From contig CAMZMU010000075.1 in NCBI GenBank assembly GCA_947311845.1, positions 23,473,421 through 23,537,420 of the forward strand: a DNA stretch of 64,000 nt. Direction: 5' to 3'. Below are positions 21,053 to 33,055 of the stretch, piece after piece. The notes under the pieces are model-generated. The model was not told the DNA's origin, did not search any database, and saw nothing but the letters and a program-made list of their open reading frames with translations. The first letter of the stretch is position 1. Each line of letters begins with the position of its first letter. This DNA is from Poa pratensis (taxonomy: Eukaryota; Streptophyta; Magnoliopsida; Poales; Poaceae). The translations under genes were made by a program, and so were the position numbers.

Positions 21053-24000
21053 TCACAACTTGGACAAGTTGAGATTACGTTTAAACTCTTCAAAAGGATG
21101 CACTGGAAGCGGTTTTGTAAAGCCATCTGCAACTTGGTCTTTTGATGACACAAACCGAATTTCTAACTGTTTCTTCAAAACTCTTTCTCGAACAAAATGG
21201 AAATCTATCTCGATATGCTTTGCTCTCGCGTGAAATACTGGATTAGCAGATAAATACATGGCTCCCAGATTATCACACCACAAACATGGTACCTGGGGCA
21301 ATTTAACACCAAGCTCCTTAAGAAGTGACTGTATCCAAATAGTCTCTGCTGTAGCATTAGCCACTGATTTATATTCTGCTTCAGTACTTGACCGTGAGAC
21401 AGTAGCTTGTTTCTTTGCACTCCACGAAACAAGATTCGGTCCAAAAAATATGGCAAAGCCTCCTGTAGATCTCCGATCATCTGGACAACCTGCCCAGTCT
21501 GCATCTGAAAAAGCACTCACAAGAGTAGAGCCAGACTTGACAAAAGTTAACCCAACATTCACAGTATGCTTGAGATATCTTATGATTCACTTAGCAGCTG
21601 TAAGATGTATAGTCGTGGGAGCATGAAGATACTGGCAAACTTTATTCACCGCATAGGAAATATCTGGCCTTGTAAGAGTCAAATACTGCAATGCTCCAAC
21701 AAAACTTCTATATTTTGTACTGTCATCAGCACCAAGCGGCTTACCTTCATGTGCTGATATCTTTTCGGAGGAAGATATTGGTGTAGGTGAGGGTTTGCAA
21801 TTCTTCATACCAGCTCGGACCAATATTTCTTGAGCATATTTATTCTGATTTAGAACAAGTCCATTACTTACTTTTTGAACTTCAATTCCCAAAAAGAAGT
21901 GGAGATCACCTAGATCCTTAAGAGCAAATTCTTTATTCAAATCTCGCAGAAGTGCATTAGTCGCATCCTGTGACGAACTTGCAACAATAATATCATCAAC
22001 ATAAATTAGCATGTAAATAGTAACATTGGACTTGCGATAGATAAACAAGGATGTATCAGATTTGGATGCAACGAAACCAAGCTTTAACAGTTGAGCACTC
22101 AGTCGAGAATACCATGCTCGAGGTGCTTGCTTTAATCCATATAATGCTTTGTCAAGCTTGCAAATATAATTGGGTTTCTGTTTGTCCTCATATCCTGGTG
22201 GTTGTTTCATATAGACCTCCTCTTCCAGAACACCGTGTAAGAACGCGTTCTTAACATCCAACTGTCGCAAACTCCAACCACGAGAAACAGCAAGAGCCAG
22301 AACAAGTCGAACAGTGGCAATTTTAACCACTGGACTAAAAGTATCCTCATAGTCTATACCATATCGTTGCTTAAAACCTTTTGCTACCAATCTAGCTTTA
22401 TATCTATCCACTGTACCATCAGCTTTTCTTTTAACTCTGTAAACCCATTTGCAATCAATAATATTTGTACCATATCTCTGAGGAACTAAGTGCCAAGTTT
22501 TATTTTTCATCAATGCATTATACTCGTCATCCATTGCATTTTTCCAAACTCTCTTTTCTAAAGCATCACGTAAATTAGCAGGCTCATCTACTGAACAATT
22601 TAAGCACCACCGTACAGTACCATCTTTGAAATCTCTAGGTTTATGAATACCTTTAGACGCTCTTGTAGCTGGCCGAAGAGGTGCAGAAATTTCTGGGGCT
22701 GGCCGAAGAGATGCTCTTTCCCGTCTGCTTGCAGCACTGCCAGCCACAGGAGCTTCTGTAGCCGACGCTGTGGCCTGTGATTCTTCAGATGCAGCCGCAG
22801 ACGATCTTGGCCTGGAGTCCCGCGACCCCACAGACACGCCAGGTGTTTGCTGCTCAGTGGATGGCGGGGAGGACGACAGTGTCCGTGACGCGGACGTGCG
22901 CTGCTCGCTCGAGGCGGACCCGCCTGGCGACTGCGGCGATTGTGGCGATCCCGAGGATGATTGCCCTGACGCACGCGCTGATCCCGAGGGAGAATCAACA
23001 TTGTTTTCAGTGCCCATGCTGTCTTCTTCCTCATATATTTCATGTGTGCTATTTTTACTATTCTGAACTCCGTTTTCACCAGAATTTTCACCAAACTCAA
23101 AATTCTCATTTTGCTGCAATATCTCAGGAAACACATTAGTAGGATTAGTCAATGTTGAATATTCAATATTTTCGCCCCCATGTTCAACAGTGCAAGAGAA
23201 GAATCAAGAAGAACAAGCTCTCGGCGCAACAATGCGCCCGCATTTGGATGAAGTTCTTTGAATGGGAAAACTGATTCATCAAAAACAACATCTCTCGACA
23301 CATAGACACGCCCAGTGGAAACATCTAAACACTTAACCCCCTTGTGAATAGGACTATACCCCAAAAATACACACCGTTTGGAACGGAAGGCAAGTTTTCG
23401 CGTATTGTATGGGCGAAGATTGGGCCAGCACGCACACCCAAAAACACGAAGGGAGGAATAGTTGGGTGATGTACCTAAAAGACGATGTGCGGACGTGTCA
23501 TTTTTTATAACCTTGCTTGGAAGGATGTTGATGAGATGTGTGGCGGTGAGAAAAGCTTCATCCCAAAATTTAAGGGCATTGAAGCATGGGCTAGAAGAGC
23601 CAATCCAACCTCAACAATGTGTCGATGTTTTCTTTCGGCAGCACCATTCTGTTGGTGTGCATGAGGGCAAGAGACATGATGAGCAATGCCATGTGTTTGA
23701 AAGAAAGAATTTAGCTTAACATATTCACCTCCCCAATCAGATTGTATTGTAAGAATTTTCTTATCAAATTTTCTCTCAACAAGCTTTTGAAAATTCATGA
23801 AGGCTTGAAAAACATCAGACTTATTTTTCAGGAGATATATCCATGTGAATTTACTATAATCATCGATAAAGCTTACATAATAATTGTGACGCCCAACAGA
23901 GGTGGGTGCAGGACCCCAAACATCAGTAAAAACTAATTGAAGGGGAAACATGGATACACTATGAGATATGGGATATGGAAGCTGATGACTCTTTGCTTGT

Positions 24001-25553
24001 TGACATGAATCACAAATTGACCTAAAACTGGAATCTCTAACAAAAGAAAGCTTATGTTTGCTAATAACTTGCATAACTACTTGCGATGAGGGGTGTCCAA
24101 GACGACTATGCCACTGAGCTTGGGAAGGCTTGCTAACAAGGAAGGCATGCTTCTGGTGTGATGGTTCGGCCATGGAGGAGATGAGAGGATAGAGGCCGCC
24201 AACACATCGTCCTCTATGAAGAATCTTTCTCGTTTCCTGATCCTTAATCAAAAAGAAAGAAGGATGAAATTCAAGAAAAACATGGTTATCAAGAGTAAAG
24301 CGATGAACAGACATGAGATTTTTTGAAGCTTGAGGAACATGAAGGATATTTCTAAGGGCAATTTTTTTAATGGGGTTACGAATTATTGAATGTCCAACAT
24401 GACAAATATCCATACCTTGTCCGTTTGCCGTGTTCACCTTATCATGTCCATTGTAGTTCTCTCTCATAGATAAGTTGTGGAGTTCTCCCGTGATATGATG
24501 TGTGGCACCCGAATCAGGGTACCAATTTGTGTCAATTCCATAAGCATGAGCATCTTCAACCGGTTCTTCTTCTACATCATCCCACCGGTACCAACAGTCC
24601 TTTGCTGGATGTCCTTCGCGATTGCAAATCTGACAGGTTACATCGACCCACGGTGAGGTGCGGCGACGGCGTCCACGTCCACGTCCACCTCCACCATTGT
24701 TCCGACCGCCACCTCCACGATACGAGGAGTTTCGAGGGCGATCATCACGACGCTGATCTTCACGGCGCCCTTCATACTGATCGTTGCGACGCCTGTCATC
24801 TCGGCCACCGTTGTTGAAGTTCCGGGGCCTGTATCCTCCACGATTGCGTCCACGCATAGCTGCGTTTGCCGACGACTCGAAGCCATCGTGGACAGGAGCG
24901 CTCTGATGGCGCTGCAGTAGTTGGCGCTGTTCATAAGTCTGAACTTGGGAGTACAGTTCAGCAACTGAAAGTGGAGTTTTGACAACACCGAGGGCAGCAA
25001 CCAGTGCATTGTAATCTGATCCAAGGCCAGCAAGGAGAAAGGAGACAAGCTCTTCTTCTTCCAGCGGCTTTCCAGCACCAGCCATCTCATCTGCTAGACC
25101 CTGCATCGTGGTGAAGAACTCTGCTGTCGTCATGTTGATTCTTTTGGTGTTGGCCAACGCGACCCTGAGGTTCGTGACCTTGGATCTGCTTTGCGCGGCG
25201 AACATGTTCTCTATCACCGCCCAGACATCGGCGGCATGCTCAAGTCGGAGGACGTGCATCATGACCTCCCTGGTGAGCGAGTTGATCAGATACCTGAGCA
25301 CTTCTTGATCCCGGACAAGCCAGGCTGCGTACTCCGGGTTGGGAACCATGGTTGGCTCCTTTGTTTTGTCTGGATTTGCCACAGCGATCTTCTTCTCTGG
25401 TTCGGCATCTGTGCCATCGAGAAGGCCTGTGAGCTGTGCGCCACGGATCGCAGGTATAACCTGCGCTCTCCATAGCGGATAGTTTCCCCGCGTCAGTTTT
25501 TCGGACGGCGGGTTTCCGAGGTTCGGCACGGCGATGGTTGAGGAAGACGCCAT
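21053..25553 (-). pseudogene. Copia element 2 Gag-Pol polyprotein, lightly damaged
   Basis: Starts MASSSTIAVPNLG 62 bases after the primer site. Residues 1-240 are a UBN2-type Gag; a CCHC knuckle (CQICNREGHPAKDC) is near residue 312; protease DSG in WYPDSGATHH; GAG-pre-integrase (HSRLGH, CDSC); integrase D-D-E in FTDVW, QSDWGGEY and AAERKHRH. A frameshift near 23565 ends this 682-codon frame at 23505, another sits near 23185. RT has [10 protein letters not shown] and YVDD (about 22000). An in-frame TGA at 21587, probably from CGA, precedes RNase H ([24 protein letters not shown]), ending at 21053. Few lesions and identical LTRs mean a recent insertion. Confidence 0.9.
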
Positions 25554-25627
25554 GGATGACAGCTCGGTGATTTCGCCGGTAGGCTTCTCTTTCTAGGGTT
25601 TGGTAGGAAGAGGCGGCTCTGATACCA

Positions 25628-25803
25628 TATAAGATTTGGAAGCGTATCTACTCGGTAGCACATACCGAGCCGCGTGTCGTTTATTTATATTGGGGTGCAT
25701 TGCGGCACAAGCAATTACAAGAGTTCGGTACAGAGAAGGAGAAGGATACGTATTGACTTCATATTCACAGCCAATACGTTTTACATAATGTTTAAACTCC
25801 TAT
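25628..25803 (-). repeat. 5' LTR of copia element 2 (8 bp short)
   Basis: Identical to 20858-21033. The primer site TGGTATCAGAGCC is at 25615-25627. The outer edge reads ...AGGAGTTTAAAC and stops; host sequence (TATGGGTTTAT on the minus strand) begins. Confidence 0.9.
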
Positions 25804-26546
25804 AAACCCATAAGCCGAAGCCGCGGAGTATTTCTTGTTGTGCGAAGACCCGGACAGTTTAACATACATTTCCTTGTTGTGCTATTTCTCCTTCGTTTTC
25901 GAGAATACCATATTAAATGGCGAGGCAAAGTATTTGCGCACCGTAGATATTGTGAATTTCCGCTCTTATTCCACCTCCGTTGTACATCGTTACACAAAAC
26001 TGTTAGTTGTAGTGAGTGAAGAAACCACAGCCGCCACTAAATATTCAGCCAAGACGGTCCCTTTCCACGACACCAAGTCCCCCAAACAACGACTTAAGTT
26101 AAGGCACATGACCCAAGCCTTCAAGTTAATTACGACATCAAATCAGATCTCTGTTTGGTTGAGCAAAGAGAGAGATCCCCCCTGTTGCTGAATCCATGAT
26201 CGAGACGTCAGGCGTGTTCCAAACGACCTGTTCGTGCCGTCGCCCCGGCCGGCCGGCCCGGAGACGCCGATGGCGAGATGCGCTCCCGGCCGGCATCTGG
26301 CGCCTCCGCCTTGTCCCACGTTGGCTGGCCCCAGCACATCCGCCAACACACACCGGCCTTTGAAAACTTCGTCGTCTTTGTCCACTTGGAAGTGAACGGG
26401 CCGTGTATATGCCAGCGCCATGCATGCAGCCATATCCCAGGCTCCTCCTCCTGCGCCATCTTAATTCACGTCCAGATAGTAGAGCTCAGTTGGGCACGCC
26501 GGCCGGCCGGGTTCAGTGAGTTGTGTAACACAACTTCTGTTCGATC
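25804..26546. other. Low-copy-looking sequence upstream of the LRR gene
   Basis: No transposon hallmarks seen. GC rises from about 26220, with GGCCGGCCGG repeats, as in a grass promoter/5'UTR. Overlapping short minus-strand frames at 26138-26459 carry no recognisable domain. Likely the promoter of the next gene (inference). Confidence 0.4.
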
Positions 26547-27319
26547 ATGGGAGGATTCTTGCCCCGGCTGCTGCAGTCGTAGTGGTGTTACTCTTCTGCT
26601 GCTCGTACGAGGTGCGTGGTAAGGAGACGGACGACGTGAAGAAGTCCCTCGTCCAGTTCCTGGCCACGCTCGCCGGAGGCGGCAGCGGTGGCCAGACGAC
26701 GGCGAAAGGTCTCGGGTGGGACGAGTCGACCGACCCGTGCCCTGGTGTCAGCGGCAACGGCAACGCCTCCAACTGGGGCAAGCAGGTCGTGTGCTTCAAC
26801 AACAGCGAGAGCAACGCCGGCAAGATCAAGCTCATCAATCTCAAGTCCCAGAACCTGAACGGCACCATCGACGCGTCGCTGCTGTGCGCCGCGCAGGCGC
26901 TCCGCGTGGTGAGCCTGCAGAACAACGCGCTGAGCGGCGGCCTCCCCGCGGGCGTCTCGGCCTGCTCGGGCCTCACCCACCTCTACGTCGACGGCAACCG
27001 GCTCTCCGGCAGCCTGCCGCGCTCACTCGGCCAGTTCAGGAAGCTCCTCGTGCTCGATGTCTCCAGCAACAACTTCTCCGGCGAGCTCCCCGCCAGCCTC
27101 AGCCAGATCCCCGGCCTGGTAAGGTTCATGGCCAACGACAACCACTTCGAAGGCACCATTCCGGACTTCAACCTTGACAAGTTCCAGAACTTTAACGTGT
27201 CCAACAACAACCTCACCGGACCGATCCCAAAGAAACTCGGAAGCTTCGGCAACCCCAGCTTCGCGAACAACGCCGCCGGAATGTGCGGCAAGCCTCTCTT
27301 CCCCGAGTGTCCGCCATGA
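26547..27319 (+). CDS. LRR receptor-kinase ectodomain, start out of frame
   Basis: An LRR protein of the pollen-receptor/inactive receptor-kinase type. A hydrophobic signal peptide (ILAPAAAVVVVLLFCC) is followed by an N-terminal cap with Trp and Cys (WDESTDPCPGV ... VVCFNN), about five LRRs (VSLQNNALSGGLP, LYVDGNRLSGSLP, LDVSSNNFSGELP, MANDNHFEGTIP, FNVSNNNLTGPIP) and the C-terminal cap (GMCGKPLFPECPP). It would act outside the plasma membrane. The natural ATG at 26547 is one base out of frame with the rest; a missing G in the GGG after it would explain this. There is no transmembrane or kinase part: a TGA follows at 27317. A kinase fragment of this family lies at 39200. Pseudogene, or frame damaged by a sequencing error. 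Confidence 0.75.
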
Positions 27320-27452
27320 CATGTTTGTGAGGCTAAGTTGATGGTGCGATGTGCCATTTCATTTGTGATTTGTGGCTGCTTCCTTTTATGCCATGTCATC
27401 GACTCTGCAAACTTTGGTTTTTTGAGCTGGACCCGTCAAACTTGGAAGGACT
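27320..27452 (+). other. 3' flank of LRR ORF, copia insertion site
   Basis: AT-richer sequence continuing to the target duplication GGACT (27448-27452). It resumes after the copia element at 35248. Confidence 0.6.
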
Positions 27453-27666
27453 TGTTGAGAATCAAAACGTACCCCCTACGGAAACGGAGGGAGCAACCGC
27501 TCCAGAACAACCGACATATATATTAGCACGTTTTTCTTATGTACAAGCAACTGCTCTCTTTCTCTCTTGTAATGGCAACTGCCACCTCTTTTGTAACCGT
27601 TCCCAATCATGTATAAATAGGGCTTTGCCCAGATCAATAAAGACAAGTTTCATTCTATTCACAACA
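27453..27666 (+). repeat. 5' LTR of copia element 3
   Basis: TGTTGAGAATCAAAACGTAC ... CTATTCACAACA. It contains a promoter-like TATAAATAG (27612-27620). The next bases CGTTATCATGCACG resemble the CGTTATCAGCACG motif after many plant copia LTRs and may act as primer site (inference). Confidence 0.93.
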
Positions 27667-27740
27667 CGTTATCATGCACGTCTAGACTCTACCGAGAGCA
27701 ATCACCGGAGAGAAGTTAAGGAAAGAACAGGAAGGTAAGA

Positions 27741-29689
27741 ATGGCAAGGAACTTGCTAGCGATAGCATCTGCTTTCCTTCGCTTTCTCCACCGCGAGAGT
27801 CGCCGTCCGGCCTTCGCACGTCGCCGTCCGGCCTTCACCCGTCGCCGCCGCGTTCGTCGCTTCAGCAATGGTTCCCGTCGACTCGCTCGCGGGCCTGGTT
27901 TCCGTCGCCACGGACATGGCTTCGGTCGCCACGGCAGCGGTGGTGGCCTTCGCCACCGTTCAGGATTGGGTGGCCGTCGACCCCCCCTTCTTGAATCGCC
28001 GTCACCACGGCGACCGTCGCCAAAGCCACCCTCGCCACTCTCCAGTGCCAGCCACTGGACAGGTGCTGCTCCCGACGTTGCTGGACCATCTGCGCCACCA
28101 CCGCCGGCGTTCTCCATCCCGCCGATGGATTGGCTTCTCGGCGGGCCAGCAGCACCGTTCCTGGGCGAGGAGTACGGCTTCGACACCGCACTGGTTCCAC
28201 CACCACCGGGGATCTTCGTCGACAACGCCATGGATGCCGGTGTGGCCTTCTGCCCTGAGCATGGGTACGGGCCTTGCCGGGGCGGGCCCACTTCAATTCA
28301 AGGGTATTCAGTTGAATACCCAATTTTTTTGACAAAAAATGGTTTATACAGTCTATAATACACGTATATATGAGAAAATACGAAAATCACAGATATTCGA
28401 GCCACAAGCCCACTTCCCTCCTCCACAAGACTGCTCCTCTATAAGGCCCAGCTAGCAAATTGGCCCATCTCGTACCGCAGCACAGCAGCGGATCCAGGAT
28501 CGATCGCTCGCACGCATACGCGATGCGTAGCGTTAGACATAGACGTCTGCAGCTGCACAGATTGATTTTAGTCGCCGATCGTCGCTCCTCACTCAATCAT
28601 TTTTTTTCAGTCTCCTGTTCTGACTTCTCAGAACCGTTCCAATCTTGAGGTGATGTATAGATTCAGAAAATAAAATCACATGAAAATGGTCCGAAATTCA
28701 TAAGATCTAAAATTTGTTATTTGTTTGTCACAAATTTTCAAGCCTCGAGAAATCGGAGAGTTGTCTGTAATTTTTAAGCTTTCCTCATTTTGCCAGATTT
28801 TGTTTCTATATATTTAGATGCTATATATTTTAGATGTTGCTTCTTTCATATGTTGAACAGTTGGTACTTATTTGAGTTGAAACCTTTCAAGTTATAGTGT
28901 GTTTCTATTACTCGAGATATTATGGTCAAACTGTGTCATATCTTCCATACATTATACGGTTAGACATCTATGATGCCATAATCAATTATACATGGAATAT
29001 CTAGGCTTTATACCCTCAAACATTATTTTTGTACCCGCTATGGTTTTGAATACCCGCTCTTAAAATCCTGGGCCTGCCACTGGGGCCTTGCCCTGCCCGT
29101 AACGGCATCGCTTTCTGCCCCAATGCAGGGCTACGGAGCGAGTCCCACACCCCAGCCATCTCCAACGCCGTCCGCCGACCTCCCCGAGTTCGTTTTCTCG
29201 CCGGGGTACGGTCCAGAGGCGGATGCAGAGGTGGATGCATACCTGAACCTCCCGACACCGACGCCAAGTGAAGAGGATCCAGAGCACTTCCTGCTGCCAG
29301 GATACGGCCCGGTCCCTGGACTGGAATCGCCGCCACCGGCCAAGGAGGCCGGCGCTCCCGCTGCTGCCACGCCATTCGCCTTCGACCTCAACATCAAGGC
29401 CGAGCCCGAGGACGACGAGTCGTTTGTTGCGGCTCCGGCCTCACCTCCGGCTGGGGCGCTGCAGCCGGCTGCACCACCGTCGCCACCACCCGAAACTCGC
29501 CACATCCTGCGCCGATTCGCGGCGGCCATGGCCTCGCGCCAGCCTGGCTTCCGCGCGGGCACTTGGAATCCCGCCTCCCTTGGCTTCTCCGCGAGGATGA
29601 GCACGGCGGGAGTTCTTCTCGCAGCTGGTGATGCGGCCGACCATGGCCTCCGCCGGTGCTGGTCAATGAATTGGGGATTTGGGGATTGA
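27741..29689 (+). pseudogene. GC-rich non-retroviral ORF inside copia 3, split by a hAT
   Basis: Located between the 5' LTR and gag, strongly GC-rich against an AT-rich element. Two frames match one protein: 27741-28276 (late part PPAFSIPPMDWLLGGPAAPF, then GVAFCPEHGYGP) and 29123-29689 (FVFSPGYGP, HFLLPGYGPVPG, FAFDLNIKAEPEDDESF, C-terminal RHILRRFAAAMASRQPGF). A GYGP-ending motif recurs at least four times. The part 27790-27970 reads better in another frame (MVPVDSLAGLVSVATDMAS), so there is a frameshift near the C run at 27982; another shift near 29120 joins the halves. No retroviral domain, no family I recognise. It may be a captured host gene or an element-specific extra ORF. Confidence 0.6.
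28277..29082. mobile_element. Non-autonomous hAT transposon inside copia 3
   Basis: 806 bp. Ends CCGGGGCGGGCCCA and (reverse complement) CAGTGGCAGGCCCA form hAT-type inverted ends. The 8-bp target duplication GGGCCTTG flanks it exactly (28269-28276; 29083-29090). The interior is AT-rich with no open frame of note. Removing it rejoins the two halves of the GC-rich ORF region. Confidence 0.85.
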
Positions 29690-30640
29690 GACGTGCTGGG
29701 TCGCTCCTTATCCGACCGGCCGGCCAGACTGATCCTTTCTACTGTAGTAGTAGACTAGTACTAACTAGGCCCTTCTACGTTGTGGCCACCAGCAATTATT
29801 CGCTTAGTAGCTCGTATTTATCAGCACTTAGCGGATTAATCCACTAGTTCTAATACAGTTTTAATACTTGGCATATATTAGTTCTCAGATAGGTCCAACT
29901 ACTAGTGCTGTAATTAAGTACTTGTCATGTTTTAGGCCTTATATCTGTGTAACGTACTCAATTATATTGTATATTGATGTTTTAGACCATATTGTGTCTA
30001 CAAATAATTTATATGTTCAATGTGTTTGCAATTTGCAATCCCTATAACATATACAACTGGTACAATAATATTATTTTTGCAATTGAGATTTATTTTTCTT
30101 GCAAATAAATAAATATCAACTCGCCATCAATTGAGTCCAAAAATGCCTAGAAAGCACAAAATTGACTTAATTCGAATTGAATTGATATGCAAAAATTGTT
30201 AAGTGACTAACTCAAATTTATATATGGGATCACAAGGTAATGTGGCATCTACTGCATTATGTGCAGATTATCCACAATTATTGTGAGGTCTACATTTTGT
30301 CAATATTGACATTATGATTACCTTCAATGTGCTCTCTCATATATTTAAATTAATCATAACATAAGGTACTAAGATCAAGGCATCTACTGACTTTGGTCAG
30401 ATTATGCTTCTTAGTATTGTGAGACGGACTCCATAAAATGGTGATATCTCCAAGTGAGACGGACTCCAAATGGTGATATCTCCAAAGTGTTATGATAGAT
30501 GTTTGAGCTCTATACTAAACAAAATTCAAGTCTTCACTTGAATTAACAATTTGCGGATTTTATTACAACGTAACCATGATGATTTTAATTTACATACAAG
30601 TAAATTTACAAATCTCTGGTTCTCATTCATGTAGGACAAA
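29690..30640 (+). other. AT-rich leader between extra ORF and gag of copia 3
   Basis: No ORF. May hold the 3'UTR of the extra ORF. A 32-35 bp tandem duplication (GTGAGACGGACTCC...) lies at 30419-30485. Confidence 0.5.
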
Positions 30641-31660
30641 ATGACCGTCAAAGAGTTTGAAGAGCTTGCGCTCGACGGGCATAACTACCCTACATGGGCT
30701 ATGGATGTTAAAGTTAGTCTTTCATCCCGTGGATTGCAGAGGCACTCATACCACCTGAGGACCCTGCTCAGCAGGGAGTTGCACAATTAACCGGCAACAA
30801 AAATATTGTGCCTTATACATTATAAGGAACCATATTCACCCAGATCTGAAATCTGAATATTTAATGGAGGAATCTCCAAGCAATATGTGGCAATCACTCA
30901 AAACAAGATATGAACGGCAAAAGACAGTTATACTACCTGAAGCTACTCATGAGTGGGCCCCATTTAAGACTCCAGGATTTCAAATCCGTCGGAGATTATA
31001 ACCATGAGGTTCATAAGATTTGTTCAAAGTTGCGGTTTTGCGAGAAGGAACCTTCAGAAGTGGAGAAGATAGAAAAGACTCTATCAACTATGCTCCCGCT
31101 GACAGGATCCTACAGCAACAATATCGTGCAAGGGATTACCAAGTTTATTCTGAACTTGTGCATGTGCTCCTCCTGGCAGAGAAACACGATGAACTTCTTT
31201 TAAAGAATAGTCATCAACGCCCGATTGGGGCTGCCCCTGCCTGAGGTACATGCAAATTTTCAGAAAAACAATAAGTTCAATGGCTCTTTCAAAGGTCGTA
31301 ACAAGAACTTTAAGGGTAACCGCAACCGCAACCGTAACAACTAGAACAAGCCACACAATTCAGACAAGGGAAAAGGCATAGCAAAGAATAAGTTTGATAA
31401 AACTAATCTTTGCCAAAAATGTGGATGCTACAAGCATGTCACCAAAAATGCCGCACCCCAAAACATCTGGTAAACCTCTACCTGCAATCCATGGGACGTA
31501 ACAGACCTGCCCAAGGAGCAAGATATGAAGCACACTTCAATCTTCAACCTGCAAACAACATGGAAGTTGGATGTTCGCGAGATGTTCAAGGAGAACCAAG
31601 CAACACCGAGGAATTCCATCTACCACAGGACTCCATGGACAAGGAGATATGATGATCGAA
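30641..31660 (+). pseudogene. Copia element 3 Gag, broken
   Basis: Begins MTVKEFEELALDGHNYPTWA, the usual N-terminus of this copia Gag type. Later pieces are KSEYLMEESPSNMWQSLKTR, the basic GSFKGRNKNFKGNRNRN stretch and a CCHC knuckle (CQKCGCYKH). The knuckle's last Cys is lost to another frame by one missing A near 31447. Several further stops and frame changes (30787, 30940, 31340). Non-functional. Confidence 0.75.
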
Positions 31661-31920
31661 TACGCCTCAAACGACGTGTTCGGAGACTTTGACTAGTCAA
31701 TCAACTCCATTAGATAGCATATTTGTTTACATCCATAAGATTGTTGTAATAAGACATATTATTATTGTTGTTGTCATCACCCTATATTGTAAAGCACAAT
31801 ATATATTGTATCAGCACTTTGATATAAATAAAGCTGTATATATTCTATATATCCAATAAGTCTTTTCATTGATGAAAATTCTACATTTCAATATATAGAT
31901 TTCTATGGGAGTCAATCCAA

Positions 31921-33050
31921 ATGGAGGAGGAAACGTGCCTTGTGGACAGTGGTACCACAAACTCTATACTTAGGGAAATAAAGAATTTCCAAACTCTTAA
32001 AAAGATGAATGGAGATATTTTAACAATCGCTGGACGCGATGCGGTAATTGTTGGCACAGGACGCACCATATTTACCCTCCCTATGGGTATGCAAATTATA
32101 ATTGAGGATGATTTTATTGTATCCCGATTCAACTCGTACCCTCATAGGATATAGAGATATCCGTAAAAATGGTTTTCACATTGAACCCATGAAGACAACA
32201 AGGAGGAGTATCTCCTCTTCACCAAAGACAACGGATATGGCAAACAAATATTTGAGAAAATTCCCTCTTTATCCTCAGGATTGTACTACACATACATAAA
32301 ACCCGTAGCACACGTTGCGTATAAGGTAATTTTTTCAGAATGTTAATGCATTCCAAACTTGGCATGATCGCCTTGGTCATCCCGGTCTCGGGATGATGAG
32401 GAAAATTATCTGCAATTCCAATGGTCATGACTTAAATGAAGCAAAATTCCCACAATCTTCGGATTTCATGTGCACCGCATGTGCTACTGGGAAACTCATT
32501 TAAGACCCTCTTATCTTAAAATTCAAGCGGAACCACTTCAATTCCTTGAACGAATTCAAGGTGATATTTGTGGCCCTATCCAACCATTATCTGGACCTTT
32601 TAGGTACTTCATGGTTCTAATTGATGTATCTACACGATGGTCTCATGTGTGTTTATTATCCACACGAAACCATGCATTTGCCAAAATAATGAGGCAAGTT
32701 ATTAAATTACAAGCTCATTCTCCGGAGAATCGAATTAAATCAATTCGAATGGACAACACTGCTGAATTTTCCTCGTGTGCCTTCAATGATTATTGCATGG
32801 CCCTAGGAATTGAAGTTCAACACTCGGTCCCATATGTCCACACACAAAATGGATTGGCTGAATCTCTAATTAAGAGAATTAAGCTCATTGCACGACCATT
32901 ATTAATGAATTGCAAATTACCAACTTCATGTTGGGTTCACGCTGTTTTACACGCTGCTGACTTAATTCAATTGCGACCAACTGCATATCACATCACTTCC
33001 CCTCTGCATTAGTACGTGGAAATCTACCAAATATTTCCCATCTGCGTAAA
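31921..33050 (+). pseudogene. Copia element 3 protease and integrase, broken
   Basis: Protease active site CLVDSGTTNS near 31937-31966, then a frameshift near 32110. GAG-pre-integrase at 32355 (WHDRLGHPGLGMM, CTACATGK) ends at a stop. The integrase core is open 32470-33012 with GDICGP, RMDNTAEF and LAESLIKR supplying the D-D-E residues. The integrase C-terminus and the linker to RT are missing: the sequence jumps from the PQRT segment to the RT start near 33095. Confidence 0.8.
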
Positions 33051-33055
33051 TTCGG

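Larger units (their letters stand above)
20858..25803 (-). mobile_element. Copia element 2 (Ale/Hopscotch-like), 4.9 kb
   Basis: Two short LTRs, primer site, purine tract and a full gag-PR-IN-RT-RH frame, in copia order. The LTRs are identical over their shared 176 bp. The 5' LTR lacks its outermost 8 bases (CTCTAACA in the other copy), and no target duplication is visible because the 3' LTR runs into another primer site. Confidence 0.92.

Noticed and set aside
20846..25627. Copia 2 as an ordinary single insertion with target duplication
   Set aside because: The 3' LTR is followed by a primer site of another element and the 5' LTR lacks 8 outer bases, so no duplication can be found.
26138..26459. 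Minus-strand ORFs before the LRR gene as a small gene
   Set aside because: Three overlapping frames of similar length in GC-rich promoter sequence; none has a recognisable domain.
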